64,000 nt of DNA from contig NZ_LFBU01000001.1 of the NCBI RefSeq assembly GCF_001045555.1, forward strand, positions 2,232,001-2,296,000, in the 5' to 3' direction. Every line of letters starts with the position of its first letter. Positions within the stretch are counted from its first letter, which is position 1. The notes beneath the pieces are model-generated. The model saw nothing but the letters and a program-made list of their open reading frames with translations, did no database searches and was not told where the DNA came from. A program made the translations under genes and the position numbers. This DNA is from Marinobacter subterrani. GTDB lineage: Bacteria; Pseudomonadota; Gammaproteobacteria; Pseudomonadales; Oleiphilaceae. Shown in pieces: positions 8,723 to 18,319 of the stretch.

Positions 8723-11293
8723 ATGGCACAACTACCGAAACGGGCAAAAGTTGTCATCATTGGCCAGGGCGGTATCGTTGGCTCGTCGGTAGCGCACCAC
8801 CTGATCGAGCAGGGCTGGGATGACATCGTGGGTCTGGAAAAATCCGCCATTCCCTCAGATATCAGTTCCACCTCCCACGCTTCGGATTTCTGCTTCACCA
8901 CCTCCCACGACAAGCTGAACATATACACCACCAAATACAGCCAGGCGTTTTATGAAAAACGCGGCAATTACGTGAAATGCGGCGGCATGGAAGTGGCCCG
9001 TTCTGATGACGACGAGCGAATGGACGAGCTTCGTCGCAAGGTGGGTTCCGGAAAAGCGTTCGGCACCAATGTCAGCATGATCTCGCCCAAACAGGCAAAG
9101 GAGCTGTTTCCATTACTGGACGAAAGTCAGATACAGGGCGCGATGTGGGACCCGGATGCCGGGCTGGTGGTGCCCCGCTCCCAGAGTGTTGCCGGCGACC
9201 TGGTGGAAGAAGCCGTGGCCACCGGCAAACTGCAGGCCTTTGCTTACACACCGGCCATCCGCATTGATGTCCAGGACGGCCGGGTGCGCGGCGTTGAGAC
9301 CCACAAGGGCTACATTGAGACCGAGTACGTGGTTCTCTCCATGGGCATCTGGGGGCCCCTGATGGCCAACACCGCCAACGCTCCCCTGCCCCTGATGCCA
9401 TTGGAGCATCCGTTGCTGTTTTTCGGCCCCTACGAAGAGCTCAATGGCACCGGCAAGCAGATCGTTTATCCGTTGTTCCGCGACCAGGGCAACTCCGCCT
9501 ATGTGCGGGACACCGGCGACCCAACCACCACCGAAGGCGGCCGTATCGAATGGGGCTATTACGAAGCGGAGAACCCACGGCTGGTATACCCCGGTGCCAT
9601 TGCGGAGCCCGGTGATGCGCGGATGTCCCCCTCAATGCGGGATCTTTCACTGGACCAGGTCATGGACGCCTATGAAAAGGCCATTGAGATGACTCCGATC
9701 CTCGGCGAGCTGGGGTGGGAGGAGAAACACTCGTTCAATGGTCTGCTCTCGGTCACGCCGGATGGCGGTTCACTGATGGGCGAATCCCCGGAAGTTAGAA
9801 ACCTGTGGTTCTGTGAGGCAGTCTGGGTCAAGGACGGTCCCGGAGCCGGCAAGATACTGGCGGACTGGATGACCCATGGCTCCCCAGAGATGGATCCCCA
9901 CAGTATCGATATCGCCCGCCATTACCCACTGCAGAAAACCCCGGACTTCGTGTACAACCGCTGCTACGAAACGGCGAAAAAGATCTACACCCCTGCGGTT
10001 CACCCGCGGGAGCCCTACCTTACCGGCCGCAAGATGCGAACCAGCCCGTTCTACCTGCGAGAAGTCGAATTGGGCGCCTACTTCATGGAGGCCGCTGGCT
10101 GGGAGCGTGCCCACGGGTATGCGGCCAACGAGTCTACTCTGCTGGCGAAATACCGCGACCGAATACCAGTACGAGAGCACGAATGGGACGCCCGGCATTT
10201 CTGGGAGGTTTCCAACGCCGAGCAGTTGGAGATGAGCGAATCCGTGGGCATGATCAATCTCTCCCATTTCGCCATTTTTGACATCTCTGGCGACGACGCG
10301 GAATCGCTGCTGGAATACCTGTCGGTCGCCAAAGTAGGTGACACCACGCCCCACGGCAAAGGTGTCTACACCCACTTCCTCGACGGCCGCGGGGGCGTGC
10401 GCTCAGACCTGACGATCATTCGGCGGGGCGAGAAAAACTATCGAGTCGTCTGCGGCGGCGATACCGGCCACCGGGACTACTGCTGGATCACCCGCATGGC
10501 CCGGGAGAAGGGGCTAGACAACATCCAGTTGCGGGACCGCACGGATGATCTGGCGACCCTGGGACTCTGGGGCCCCAAAGCCCGGGAGACACTGGCGCAG
10601 TTTGTTACCGACCCGAACCAATTGTCCGCAGACAACTTCCCATTCGCCACTGCACAGGACCTTAACATCCAGGGCGTTCCGGTCTGGGCCTTCCGGATAT
10701 CCTACGTTGGCGAGCAGGGCTGGGAGCTCTATTTCCCGTTCAGCTATGGTTTGAGAATCTGGGACCTGCTCTATGATGCGGGCGTTACGCCGGTGGGCAT
10801 CGAAACCTACGCCAACACCCGGCGCCTGGAGAAAAGCCTGCGGCTACAGAACGTGGACCTGGAAACAGAATACAACCTTTACGAAGCGGGCTTGCAACGG
10901 CCCAAGGTCAAGGAAGCGGATTTCCACGGCAAAACCGCTTACCTGGAACAGCGGGGATTATCCCGGCAACCGGCCTACCTGTGCACCATGACCATGGCAG
11001 AGCACAGCGATGCAAATGGCGTTCTGCGCTATCCGGTCGGCCAGTGGCCGATTCTGGATCCGCAAACCGGTGAAGTGCTGGTGGATAGCCACGGGCGCCG
11101 GTCCTACAACACCAGTGTGGCCTGGGGGCCTTCGGTGGGCAAGATCATCCTGCTGGGCTACATCCCAGCCGAGTACGCCCAGGAAGGCCGTGAACTGACC
11201 CTGGAATACTTTCAGGAACACTACCCGGTCCGCATCGAAGCGGTGGGTTACCGGGCGCTGTTTGATCCGGACAACGAACGGGTCAAATCCTGA
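8723..11293 (+). CDS. Dimethylglycine/sarcosine dehydrogenase-like flavoprotein with GcvT domain
   Basis: 856 residues from the ATG at 8723, preceded by AAAGGGG. The N-terminal half is a DAO-type FAD oxidoreductase (VVIIGQGGIVGSSVAHHL at about 11; SSTSHASDF near 50, where relatives carry the His that links FAD). From about 440 to 750 there is a GcvT-type folate-binding domain (MINLSHFAIFDISGDDA, then YVGEQGWELYFP), followed by a GcvT C-terminal barrel. This order and length match dimethylglycine dehydrogenase and sarcosine dehydrogenase, which oxidize an N-methyl group and pass it to tetrahydrofolate. Context with serine dehydratase, a GbdR-like regulator and fhs supports N-methylglycine breakdown. 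The exact substrate (dimethylglycine, sarcosine or a related onium compound) is open. Confidence 0.85.
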   Translation: MAQLPKRAKVVIIGQGGIVGSSVAHHLIEQGWDDIVGLEKSAIPSDISSTSHASDFCFTTSHDKLNIYTTKYSQAFYEKRGNYVKCGGMEVARSDDDERMDELRRKVGSGKAFGTNVSMISPKQAKELFPLLDESQIQGAMWDPDAGLVVPRSQSVAGDLVEEAVATGKLQAFAYTPAIRIDVQDGRVRGVETHKGYIETEYVVLSMGIWGPLMANTANAPLPLMPLEHPLLFFGPYEELNGTGKQIVYPLFRDQGNSAYVRDTGDPTTTEGGRIEWGYYEAENPRLVYPGAIAEPGDARMSPSMRDLSLDQVMDAYEKAIEMTPILGELGWEEKHSFNGLLSVTPDGGSLMGESPEVRNLWFCEAVWVKDGPGAGKILADWMTHGSPEMDPHSIDIARHYPLQKTPDFVYNRCYETAKKIYTPAVHPREPYLTGRKMRTSPFYLREVELGAYFMEAAGWERAHGYAANESTLLAKYRDRIPVREHEWDARHFWEVSNAEQLEMSESVGMINLSHFAIFDISGDDAESLLEYLSVAKVGDTTPHGKGVYTHFLDGRGGVRSDLTIIRRGEKNYRVVCGGDTGHRDYCWITRMAREKGLDNIQLRDRTDDLATLGLWGPKARETLAQFVTDPNQLSADNFPFATAQDLNIQGVPVWAFRISYVGEQGWELYFPFSYGLRIWDLLYDAGVTPVGIETYANTRRLEKSLRLQNVDLETEYNLYEAGLQRPKVKEADFHGKTAYLEQRGLSRQPAYLCTMTMAEHSDANGVLRYPVGQWPILDPQTGEVLVDSHGRRSYNTSVAWGPSVGKIILLGYIPAEYAQEGRELTLEYFQEHYPVRIEAVGYRALFDPDNERVKS

Positions 11294-11319
11294 CCGGATT
11301 CAGCGAAGAGGCGCGACGG

Positions 11320-12702
11320 TCAGCACTCGATGATGTTGACCGCAAGGCCTCCCCTGGAGGTTTCCTTGTATTTATCCAGCATATCGCGACCGGTTTCCCG
11401 CATGGTGTGCAGCACCTTGTCCAGGGAAACGTAATGCTTGCCGTCTCCCCTCAGGGCCATGATGGCGGCATCGATAGCCTTCACCGAGGCCATGGCATTG
11501 CGCTCGATGCAGGGAATCTGCACCAGCCCACCGATGGGGTCGCACGTCATGCCCAAATGATGCTCCATGCCGATTTCCGCGGCATTTTCTACCTGTTCCG
11601 GTGAGCCGCCCGTCGCCGCTGCGAGTCCGGCTGCGGCCATGGCACAGGCCGACCCCACCTCGCCCTGGCAGCCCACCTCGGCTCCGGATATGGACGCATT
11701 TTCCTTGAACAGCACGCCAATGGCGCCAGCAGTGAGCATAAAACGCACAATGCCGTCTTCGTCCGCCCGGGGGCAGAACCCCCAGTAATAGTGAAGTACC
11801 GCCGGGATAATCCCTGCGGCGCCATTGGTGGGCGCTGTCACAATCCGCCCGCCGGCGGCGTTTTCTTCGTTCACGGCCAGGGCATAAAGATTCACCCAGT
11901 CCAGCGCACTCAGGGAGGGTGAAATCAGATCCACCCGCTGCTTGTCCATCAACGACCGATACAGGGACGCGGCCCTGCGCCGAACCTTGAGGCCACCGGG
12001 CAACTCGCCCTCATGCTGAACGCCCTTCTGCACGCACTCCCGCATGACCTGCCATAGTGCCAGGATGCCACTACGCACCTCATCTTGCGTGCGCCAGGCC
12101 TGTTCGTTGGCATACATGATGTCGGCGATGGCCAGCTCGTGTTCCCGGCACAGCGCCAGCAACGCCCTGGCACTGCTGAAAGGGTATGGCTGCGGGGTGG
12201 CATCCTCGCGAACTTTAAGGGTGCCGTCAGCGGTTGCATCCACCACGAACCCGCCGCCTACAGAATAATAGGTCTTTTCGTACAGACACTGTCCATCCCG
12301 GCCGAACGCCTGACAGGTCATGCCGATGGGATGTTCGGGAAGTGATTTGCGGCGGTAGTAGACCAGATCGGTATTTTCACGGAACCGAACGGCCCGCTGC
12401 CCTTCAATGGAGAGGGTTCCACAGTTGCGGATCTGCTCAATGCGGGCCGGCATTACCTCGGGGTTAATCGTGTCTGGTCGCTCACCTTCCAGCCCCATCA
12501 TTATCGCAGGGCCGGTGCCATGCCCCTTGCCGGTAGCGCCGAGCGACCCGTAAAGGGACACCTTAAGCCGGCCAACGGAAGAAAGCAGACCTTCCTTCAC
12601 AAGAGTCCCGGCAAACCTTCTGGCCGCTTCCATGGGCCCCACCGTGTGCGAACTGGAGGGGCCAATACCAACCTTGAACAGCTCAAACAGACTGACTGCC
12701 AC
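11320..12702 (-). CDS. sdaA: L-serine dehydratase (L-serine ammonia-lyase), single-chain iron-sulfur type
   Basis: 460 residues. SSSHTVGPM near the N-terminus and the C-terminal cluster ligands (SACAMAA, then [18 protein letters not shown]) identify the 4Fe-4S L-serine ammonia-lyase that makes pyruvate and ammonia. Length is normal. The start is GTG at 12702 with AGGAG about eight bases upstream. In Pseudomonas, a serine dehydratase belongs to the glycine betaine regulon, since glycine from demethylation is converted to serine by GlyA. The position between the dehydrogenase and the GbdR-like regulator fits this use. It converges on the dehydrogenase gene. Confidence 0.93.
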   Translation of the reverse strand: MAVSLFELFKVGIGPSSSHTVGPMEAARRFAGTLVKEGLLSSVGRLKVSLYGSLGATGKGHGTGPAIMMGLEGERPDTINPEVMPARIEQIRNCGTLSIEGQRAVRFRENTDLVYYRRKSLPEHPIGMTCQAFGRDGQCLYEKTYYSVGGGFVVDATADGTLKVREDATPQPYPFSSARALLALCREHELAIADIMYANEQAWRTQDEVRSGILALWQVMRECVQKGVQHEGELPGGLKVRRRAASLYRSLMDKQRVDLISPSLSALDWVNLYALAVNEENAAGGRIVTAPTNGAAGIIPAVLHYYWGFCPRADEDGIVRFMLTAGAIGVLFKENASISGAEVGCQGEVGSACAMAAAGLAAATGGSPEQVENAAEIGMEHHLGMTCDPIGGLVQIPCIERNAMASVKAIDAAIMALRGDGKHYVSLDKVLHTMRETGRDMLDKYKETSRGGLAVNIIEC

Positions 12703-12770
12703 TGTGAGTCTCCTGTTGAAGAACGTGATTCAACAGTAGCGCTAATCGAGGCCAATCACATGCTTTGTGG

Positions 12771-12847
12771 CGACACGGAAACGATGATTTCCGACAGCGG
12801 GACAGGTCGCGCTGAGTCCATCCTGGCGTGCTCCGTGTCGCATGTGG
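12771..12847. promoter_or_regulatory. Divergent control region of sdaA and the GbdR-like regulator with two GTGTCG motifs
   Basis: The 309-bp gap 12703-13011 has no gene. It holds CTCCGTGTCGCATGTGG at 12831-12847 on the plus strand, facing the regulator, and TTCCGTGTCGCCACA at about 12766-12780 on the minus strand, facing sdaA. Both share CCGTGTCGC with each other and GTGTCG with the 16-bp motifs at 8612 and 18271. One copy facing each of the four transcription starts suggests one regulon. The assignment is inferred. Confidence 0.4.
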
Positions 12848-13011
12848 ACCATCCGCATATCCGCCCCCATCATAGAATGAAAGAAGTATAGAACTGATCA
12901 CTTATTGCACGACCCAGATACAACAGCTAGTGTTCAGGTTGTGGTGGTCGGTACGGACATCCCGGGTATTGGCCGGCGCAACTGGCCCAGGCAGGGCAAA
13001 GGGGGTTGTTT

Positions 13012-14136
13012 ATGACCACTGATACCGGCTCGCAATCGGACAGGCCCAGCCAGCAGCCCTATCGGGTCGGCTTCCTGCTGATTGACAACTTTACCCTGAT
13101 TGCCCTTGCCACTGCGGTTGAACCCCTGCGGGTGGCCAACCAGTTGGCGGGCACCGAACTCTATTCCTGGAAGCTGCTTACCGCCGAGGGCGGCTACGCC
13201 CGCGCCAGTGACGGCATCACCATGGTTCCGGATGCCTCCCTTCAGGAGGAGCACAGCCTCGACCTGGTCATTGTTGTTGCCGGCATTGATGTCACCCGCA
13301 GTTTTTCACGCCATGAAGTCCAATGGCTTAAACAGATGGCGCGGCGGCATGTCCTGATGGGGGCGGTCTGTACCGGGCCTTACGTACTGGCCAGTGCCGG
13401 ATTGCTGGACGGTTATGCCTGCAGTGCCCACTGGGAATGTCTGGAAGCCATGCAGGAAGACTTTCCAAGGGTTCAGACCAACAACCACCTGTTTACCGTC
13501 GAGCGTGAACGCATGACCTGCACCGGTGGCACTGTACCCATGCACATGATGCTCAGCTTCCTGGGCCGGCGGCATGGCCAGGAACTGAGCAATGCTGTCT
13601 CCCACATGTTTGTCTGCGACCGGGTCCGGGAGGAACGGGAACAACAGCCCATGCCCATGCACCCGGGCCTGGCCCGGGCGCAACCCAAGCTGGCGGAAGC
13701 GGCCCAGCTTATGGAAGCCAATATCGAAGAGCCGATTGAACTGCATGAAGTGGCAACCCTGGCCGGAATCTCTCGCCGGCAACTGGAACGACTGTTCCTG
13801 AAGCATATGGGGTGCACGCCCTCGCGCTATTACCTGCGGGTGCGCCTGAACCGGGCGCGCCGGTTGCTCAAGCAGACGTCCTGTTCCATTGTCGAGATTG
13901 CCTCCATGTGCGGCTTTGTCTCCGCCACTCACTTCAGTCGCTGCTACCGAAAGACCATGGGGCGGGCTCCCAAATATGAACGGATGGAAACCTTCGCGCC
14001 GGTCAGCTCTGATGGTCCGCTGACCGACACCATGGCCAGCCTGCCGTCTGCTTCCCTGCAAGCCCTGAAACGGGCCCGGACCGAGCCCACCTACGGAACC
14101 TTTGAGGATTCCCCCGGGCACCCGGTCTCAGGTTAA
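13012..14136 (+). CDS. GbdR-like AraC-family regulator with GATase1-like domain
   Basis: 374 residues from the ATG at 13012, with AAGGGGG seven bases upstream; a TTG two codons earlier is less likely. Residues about 20-190 form a DJ-1/PfpI-like (GATase1) domain (FLLIDNFTLIALATAVEPLR, AVCTGPYVLASAGLLDGY). Residues about 230-330 carry two AraC helix-turn-helix units (LHEVATLAGISRRQLERLF and IVEIASMCGFVSATHFSRCY). Size and order match GbdR, the glycine betaine/dimethylglycine-responsive activator of Pseudomonas (about 367 residues). It lies amid candidate target genes. It overlaps the 3' end of fhs by 9 bp on opposite strands. Confidence 0.85.
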   Translation: MTTDTGSQSDRPSQQPYRVGFLLIDNFTLIALATAVEPLRVANQLAGTELYSWKLLTAEGGYARASDGITMVPDASLQEEHSLDLVIVVAGIDVTRSFSRHEVQWLKQMARRHVLMGAVCTGPYVLASAGLLDGYACSAHWECLEAMQEDFPRVQTNNHLFTVERERMTCTGGTVPMHMMLSFLGRRHGQELSNAVSHMFVCDRVREEREQQPMPMHPGLARAQPKLAEAAQLMEANIEEPIELHEVATLAGISRRQLERLFLKHMGCTPSRYYLRVRLNRARRLLKQTSCSIVEIASMCGFVSATHFSRCYRKTMGRAPKYERMETFAPVSSDGPLTDTMASLPSASLQALKRARTEPTYGTFEDSPGHPVSG

Positions 14137-15864
14137 CCCCACCACGAGGCCGTTGTCGTCCAGGGCAATGTCCAGAGCGGCAGGCCGCCGCGGCAGCCCC
14201 GGCATGGTCATGATATCGCCACAGACCGCCACCACGAATCCGGCTCCGGCCGCCAGCCGCACTTCCCTGACAGGCAGCATATGCCCGGACGGGGCGCCCT
14301 TTACCGACGAGTCCACCGAGAAGCTGTACTGGGTCTTGGCAATGCACACCGGCAGGTGGCCGAACCCCAGGCTCTCGTATTCCTCCAGCTGTCGTTTGGC
14401 GATCGATGTAAACTCAACGCTTCCGGCATGGTAAATACGGGTGGCAATGGTCCGGATCTTGTCCGCCAGGGGCAGGCTGTCCTCATAGAGGAATTTCACC
14501 TCCGGTTTGCCCTCATCCATCTGGTCCAGCACCGCCTGGGCCAGTTCGGTGGCGCCCTCGCCACCGGTTGCCCAGTGGTCGGCCGACACTGCCCGCACGC
14601 CCAACTCCTCGCTGATGGACTGGACCAGTGCCATCTCTTCCTCGGCGTCATCCGGGAAGCGGTTGATGCACACCACCGGAGTCAGACCAAACTGCTGCAG
14701 GTTGCGGATATGCCGCTCCAGATTGGCAGCCCCCCTGCGCAGCGCCGCCAGGTCGGGAATCGCCAGTTGGCTGCGGGCAATGCCGCCCTGCATTTTAAGG
14801 GCCCGAATGGTGCAGACCACCACCGCGGCATCCGGGCGCAAGCCCGTGTGCCGGCACTTGATATCAATGAACTTTTCCGCGCCCAGGTCGGCGCCGAATC
14901 CGGCCTCGGTAACCACCACGTCATTCAGCGCAAGGGCAGCGCGGGTTGCGGTGACGGAATTGCATCCGTGGGCGATGTTGGCAAAGGGGCCGCCATGAAT
15001 AAACACCGGATTATGCTCCAGACTCTGCACCAGGTTCGGGTGTAACGCGTCCTTCAACAGCACGGTCAGCGAACCTTCCACGCCCAGGTCACGGACGGTC
15101 ACCGGCGACATGTCAGGCCGCCGGCCAACGATAATATTTCCCAACCGCTGCTTCAGATCCGCACGTCCGTCCGCCAGGCACAGAATCGCCATGATCTCGG
15201 AAGACACAGTGATATCAAACCCGGTCTCCCGGGGCACGCCATGGGCGGCGCCGCCCAGCCCGGATACCACGTTGCGCAGGGAACGATCGGTCAGGTCCAG
15301 AACCCGTCGCCAGCTCACATGGCGAGGATCCAGGCCGGCTTCGTTTCCCCAGTGCATGTGGTTATCAATCAGCGAAGCCAGGAGATTATGAGCGGTTGAA
15401 ATGGCATGGAAGTCACCATTGAAATGCAGATTGATGTCTTCCATTGGAATCACCTGGGCCCGGCCTCCGCCGGCAGCCCCACCCTTCATGCCAAAGCAGG
15501 GCCCCAGGGACGGCTCCCGCAGACACACGGAGGAGCGGACACCCAGCCGGTTCAGGCCATCGTTCAGCCCGACACTGGTTGTGGTTTTCCCCTCGCCCGC
15601 CGGCGTCGGTGTAATGGCGGTCACGAGCACCAGTTTGCCTCTGGGGGCAGAGTCGGACGTATCCACATACGCCATGTCCAGCTTTGCCTTGTAGTGGCCA
15701 AAGGGCACCAGGCTCTCTGCCGGCAAGCCAAAACGCTGCTGCGCCAGCAGAAGTATCGATTGGGGCTGGACCGAACGGGCAATCTCGATATCCGGAGTAC
15801 CCGGCGGCAGAAACTCCGCCGGCGCTGGCGTGTCGGGTGTCAGTTTATTGTACTGAAGACTCAT
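14128..15864 (-). CDS. fhs: Formate-tetrahydrofolate ligase
   Basis: 578 residues. The ATP loop TPTPAGEGKTTTSVGL and the family segments SLGPCFGMKGGAAGGG and HGGPFANIAHGCNS are diagnostic of 10-formyl-tetrahydrofolate synthetase. It joins formate and tetrahydrofolate at ATP cost, or in reverse yields ATP while removing one-carbon units. GGGAGG precedes the ATG, and the start overlaps the stop of the MetF-like gene by 4 bp, so they are translationally coupled. In Sphingobium SYK-6 the order ligM-metF-ligH handles methyl groups in the same way. It is the last gene of the operon. Confidence 0.95.
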   Translation of the reverse strand: MSLQYNKLTPDTPAPAEFLPPGTPDIEIARSVQPQSILLLAQQRFGLPAESLVPFGHYKAKLDMAYVDTSDSAPRGKLVLVTAITPTPAGEGKTTTSVGLNDGLNRLGVRSSVCLREPSLGPCFGMKGGAAGGGRAQVIPMEDINLHFNGDFHAISTAHNLLASLIDNHMHWGNEAGLDPRHVSWRRVLDLTDRSLRNVVSGLGGAAHGVPRETGFDITVSSEIMAILCLADGRADLKQRLGNIIVGRRPDMSPVTVRDLGVEGSLTVLLKDALHPNLVQSLEHNPVFIHGGPFANIAHGCNSVTATRAALALNDVVVTEAGFGADLGAEKFIDIKCRHTGLRPDAAVVVCTIRALKMQGGIARSQLAIPDLAALRRGAANLERHIRNLQQFGLTPVVCINRFPDDAEEEMALVQSISEELGVRAVSADHWATGGEGATELAQAVLDQMDEGKPEVKFLYEDSLPLADKIRTIATRIYHAGSVEFTSIAKRQLEEYESLGFGHLPVCIAKTQYSFSVDSSVKGAPSGHMLPVREVRLAAGAGFVVAVCGDIMTMPGLPRRPAALDIALDDNGLVVGLT

Positions 15865-16775
15865 GGCACTGCCTCCCTCTTGTCCTCAAAGGACCCACTG
15901 TGATCCCGAATCCATTGCGCTGACTGGCGCAGGCCTCCGAACGGAAACAGATGAATGCCGCGCAGTAGAGTCTCCGGATTTTCCAGGCAATACCGCACCA
16001 GTGCCCGGACCAAATCGTCGGGTTTCCAGGCACCCAGCATCCGGGCACTGCCAGGGCGACGAAGCAGCATACGTGCGGATGCGCCTACCCCACACATGGC
16101 TGCATAAGCGATAAGCGTTTTAACCCGCGTTGGGCCCGCCATGCCGATATAGACAGGCACCTCTTCGAGCACGTTGCCCAGGCCCTGCAGCCAGTCAATC
16201 ACCACCTCGGCATCGAAGGTGAACTGAGTAACCACCCAGAGTCTCGTGGCGGTCGTACGGGCGTAGTCACGCTTGATGCTCAATGCCTGTGTCAGGGTTG
16301 CCCGATCTGCCATGGGATGCCCGTCCGGATGAGCCGCAACCCCGATACCGTGGAACCGGAACTGGGCCAGCAACCCCGATTCGAGCACGGCCAGGGTGTC
16401 GGGGAAAGGCCCGGCCACCGCATCGCTGTCGCCCGCAATCAGCAGCAAACGGTCCACCCCGCTTTCATTCAGTTGGGCCAACCAGTCCCGCAGCTGCTCT
16501 CGGCTCTGGGCCATTCGGGCAGGCACATGCGGCACTGGTTGCATACCCAGAGCCAGCAGACGACGGGAGGCTTCCAGCGTGTCCCTGAACTGCCCCCTGG
16601 GCAGGAAGGGTACGTAAACGCAGGTGCGCGCCGGCAGAAGGTCCGGCAGATGCTCTGTCGTCAAGATCTGGCGGGGTGTCGCCTCGATGGACGCCGAGCG
16701 CACCAGATCACGAAACCGTTCTGCTGCCTCCTCATCGGGCCGATTGAATGCCTGCCTTTCGCTCACCAGTGTCAT
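15861..16775 (-). CDS. MetF-like methylenetetrahydrofolate reductase family protein
   Basis: 304 residues, close to the size of bacterial MetF. It shows an alpha/beta-barrel pattern consistent with the family: VDRLLLIAGDSDAVAGPF resembles the NILALRGD region, and TRLWVVTQFTFDAEVVIDWL matches the FxxTQxxF element. The conserved Gln-Phe pair and the following VYIGMAGPTRV are present. It probably interconverts methyl- and methylene-tetrahydrofolate, linking the upstream methyltransferase to the fhs branch. The sequence is fairly divergent from biosynthetic MetF. It lies 66 bp after the GcvT-like gene and overlaps fhs by 4 bp. Confidence 0.75.
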   Translation of the reverse strand: MTLVSERQAFNRPDEEAAERFRDLVRSASIEATPRQILTTEHLPDLLPARTCVYVPFLPRGQFRDTLEASRRLLALGMQPVPHVPARMAQSREQLRDWLAQLNESGVDRLLLIAGDSDAVAGPFPDTLAVLESGLLAQFRFHGIGVAAHPDGHPMADRATLTQALSIKRDYARTTATRLWVVTQFTFDAEVVIDWLQGLGNVLEEVPVYIGMAGPTRVKTLIAYAAMCGVGASARMLLRRPGSARMLGAWKPDDLVRALVRYCLENPETLLRGIHLFPFGGLRQSAQWIRDHSGSFEDKREAVP

Positions 16776-16841
16776 AAACCGCGCACCCCATTGCCAACGG
16801 TGTTTACCCGACAGCTGCTATCGCCGGCTCTTCCCGTTCTG

Positions 16842-18203
16842 TTAATCGGCGAAGTCGATTCCCTTGGCCCGGGCTCTTTCGCGGGCGTTGGGATTCACCG
16901 AGGGCCGGAAGGGTACTTCCACCACCTCCGCCTCCACAGCGGTTGAGCCGTCCGCGGCGGCGTATTCCACCGGAAGATGCACGGTCAGCCGCGTGCCGAC
17001 AGCTCGAAGGTCAAACGGCACGTAAGCCAGCGCGATGTTGGTCTCAAGTTCCGGCGAGTACCAGGGGGAGGTAACATAGCCTTCCGGTTCGCCGCCATCC
17101 GGGCCGCTGATCAGCCAGAAATCATTGGAGTAATCGGTCACCTTGCTACCGCCAAAGCGGATGCCCACCATGATGTGGCTGAAAGGCGGACGACCGGCAT
17201 CCAGCTGCTCACGGACCTTCTCAAGCTTTTGCTTGCCGATGTAATCGGCCTCCTTGTTGCGCGGCACCTGGTAGGCCAGGTTGCACTGGAACGGCAGGGT
17301 TTCCTGATCCACATCCTGCCCCCAGGACAGAATGCCCGCGGCAATCCGGCGATGGTGGGCAGGCGCTATAACCCGCAGGTTGTGGGGTTCGCCGGCGGCA
17401 AGCACGGTGTACCACAGATCCTCGGCGTATTTGGTCGCCTCCTTGAGGTAGATCTCGTAGCCTTTCTCTCCGGTAAAGCCGGTCTGGGAAACAATCACGT
17501 CGTGGCCGGCCACCTGGCCTTCCATCAAGCCGTAGTAGGGAATGCCCCGAACCGCTTCGCCAAACAGATCGGCCATGAGCGCTTCGGACTTGGGGCCCTG
17601 AATCTGCACCGGTGCCACATCAATTTCCGCGATGGTGACATTGAAGCCCATGCCGATGTTTACGCCCCGCATCCAGAGCTCCAGATCGCTGTCAGAAAGC
17701 GAGAACCAGAACTCATCTTCGGCGATCCGCAGTAGAACAGGGTCATTGATGATGCCGCCCTCTTCATTGCACAGAATGACGTACTTGCCACGCATGGGCT
17801 TGATTTTGGTCGCATCCCGGGTGATCACGTAATTCACGAAGCGTTCTGCATCCGGGCCTTTGACCTGGATCTGACGCTCAACCGCCACGTTCCACATGGT
17901 GACGTCGTGGATCAGCGACTCGTACTCCAGCATGGCACCACCGTCTTCGGGTCGAACATAGCCCCGGGGATGGTACATACGGTTGTAGACCGTCGCCCGC
18001 CAACAACCGGCCTCATAGGCCAGATGCCAATACGGCGACTTGCGGACCCGCGTGGAAATCAGCATCTCCACCGGAGTGGGGCCAGATTGGCGCAGGTTGA
18101 TGGGAACACGTCGATCAGACTGGTCGACGCTGTCAGGGTGGCGTGCAGCACCGGCCCGTTGTTGTGGATAATCCAGAAGTGCTTGCTCGAATTTAACAGC
18201 CAT
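16842..18203 (-). CDS. Tetrahydrofolate-dependent methyltransferase of the GcvT/DmdA/LigM group
   Basis: 453 residues from ATG 18203 with AAGGGGGAG upstream. It has a GcvT folate-binding domain (MLEYESLIHDVTMWNV near 90-105, NEEGGIINDPVLLRI, SQTGFTGEKGYEIYL) and a C-terminal barrel. It is longer than glycine-cleavage T protein (about 365) and is not beside gcvH or gcvP. Instead it heads an operon with a MetF-like gene and fhs, the order seen for the O-demethylase LigM (471 residues) and related to the DMSP demethylase DmdA. I infer a demethylase that passes methyl groups to folate. Given the dimethylglycine-type neighbours, betaine-like or DMSP-like donors are candidates; the substrate is not determined. 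Confidence 0.75.
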   Translation of the reverse strand: MAVKFEQALLDYPQQRAGAARHPDSVDQSDRRVPINLRQSGPTPVEMLISTRVRKSPYWHLAYEAGCWRATVYNRMYHPRGYVRPEDGGAMLEYESLIHDVTMWNVAVERQIQVKGPDAERFVNYVITRDATKIKPMRGKYVILCNEEGGIINDPVLLRIAEDEFWFSLSDSDLELWMRGVNIGMGFNVTIAEIDVAPVQIQGPKSEALMADLFGEAVRGIPYYGLMEGQVAGHDVIVSQTGFTGEKGYEIYLKEATKYAEDLWYTVLAAGEPHNLRVIAPAHHRRIAAGILSWGQDVDQETLPFQCNLAYQVPRNKEADYIGKQKLEKVREQLDAGRPPFSHIMVGIRFGGSKVTDYSNDFWLISGPDGGEPEGYVTSPWYSPELETNIALAYVPFDLRAVGTRLTVHLPVEYAAADGSTAVEAEVVEVPFRPSVNPNARERARAKGIDFAD

Positions 18204-18270
18204 TGCTATCTCCCCCTTGCCGGGTTGTTGATAGCCCTAATGTGGCCGTCTTTGAGTTTTAAGGAAGGAA

Positions 18271-18286
18271 CCAATACGACACTGAG
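18271..18286 (-). promoter_or_regulatory. Putative operator of the folate methyltransferase operon
   Basis: On the minus strand this reads CTCAGTGTCGTATTGG, differing at one base from the motif before the dehydrogenase gene at 8612-8627. It lies about 68 bp upstream of the methyltransferase start. A GCCACATT element follows in both places. Confidence 0.5.
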
Positions 18287-18319
18287 TCGACTAAAAGCGT
18301 CAGAGGAATCCCGGCCGCT

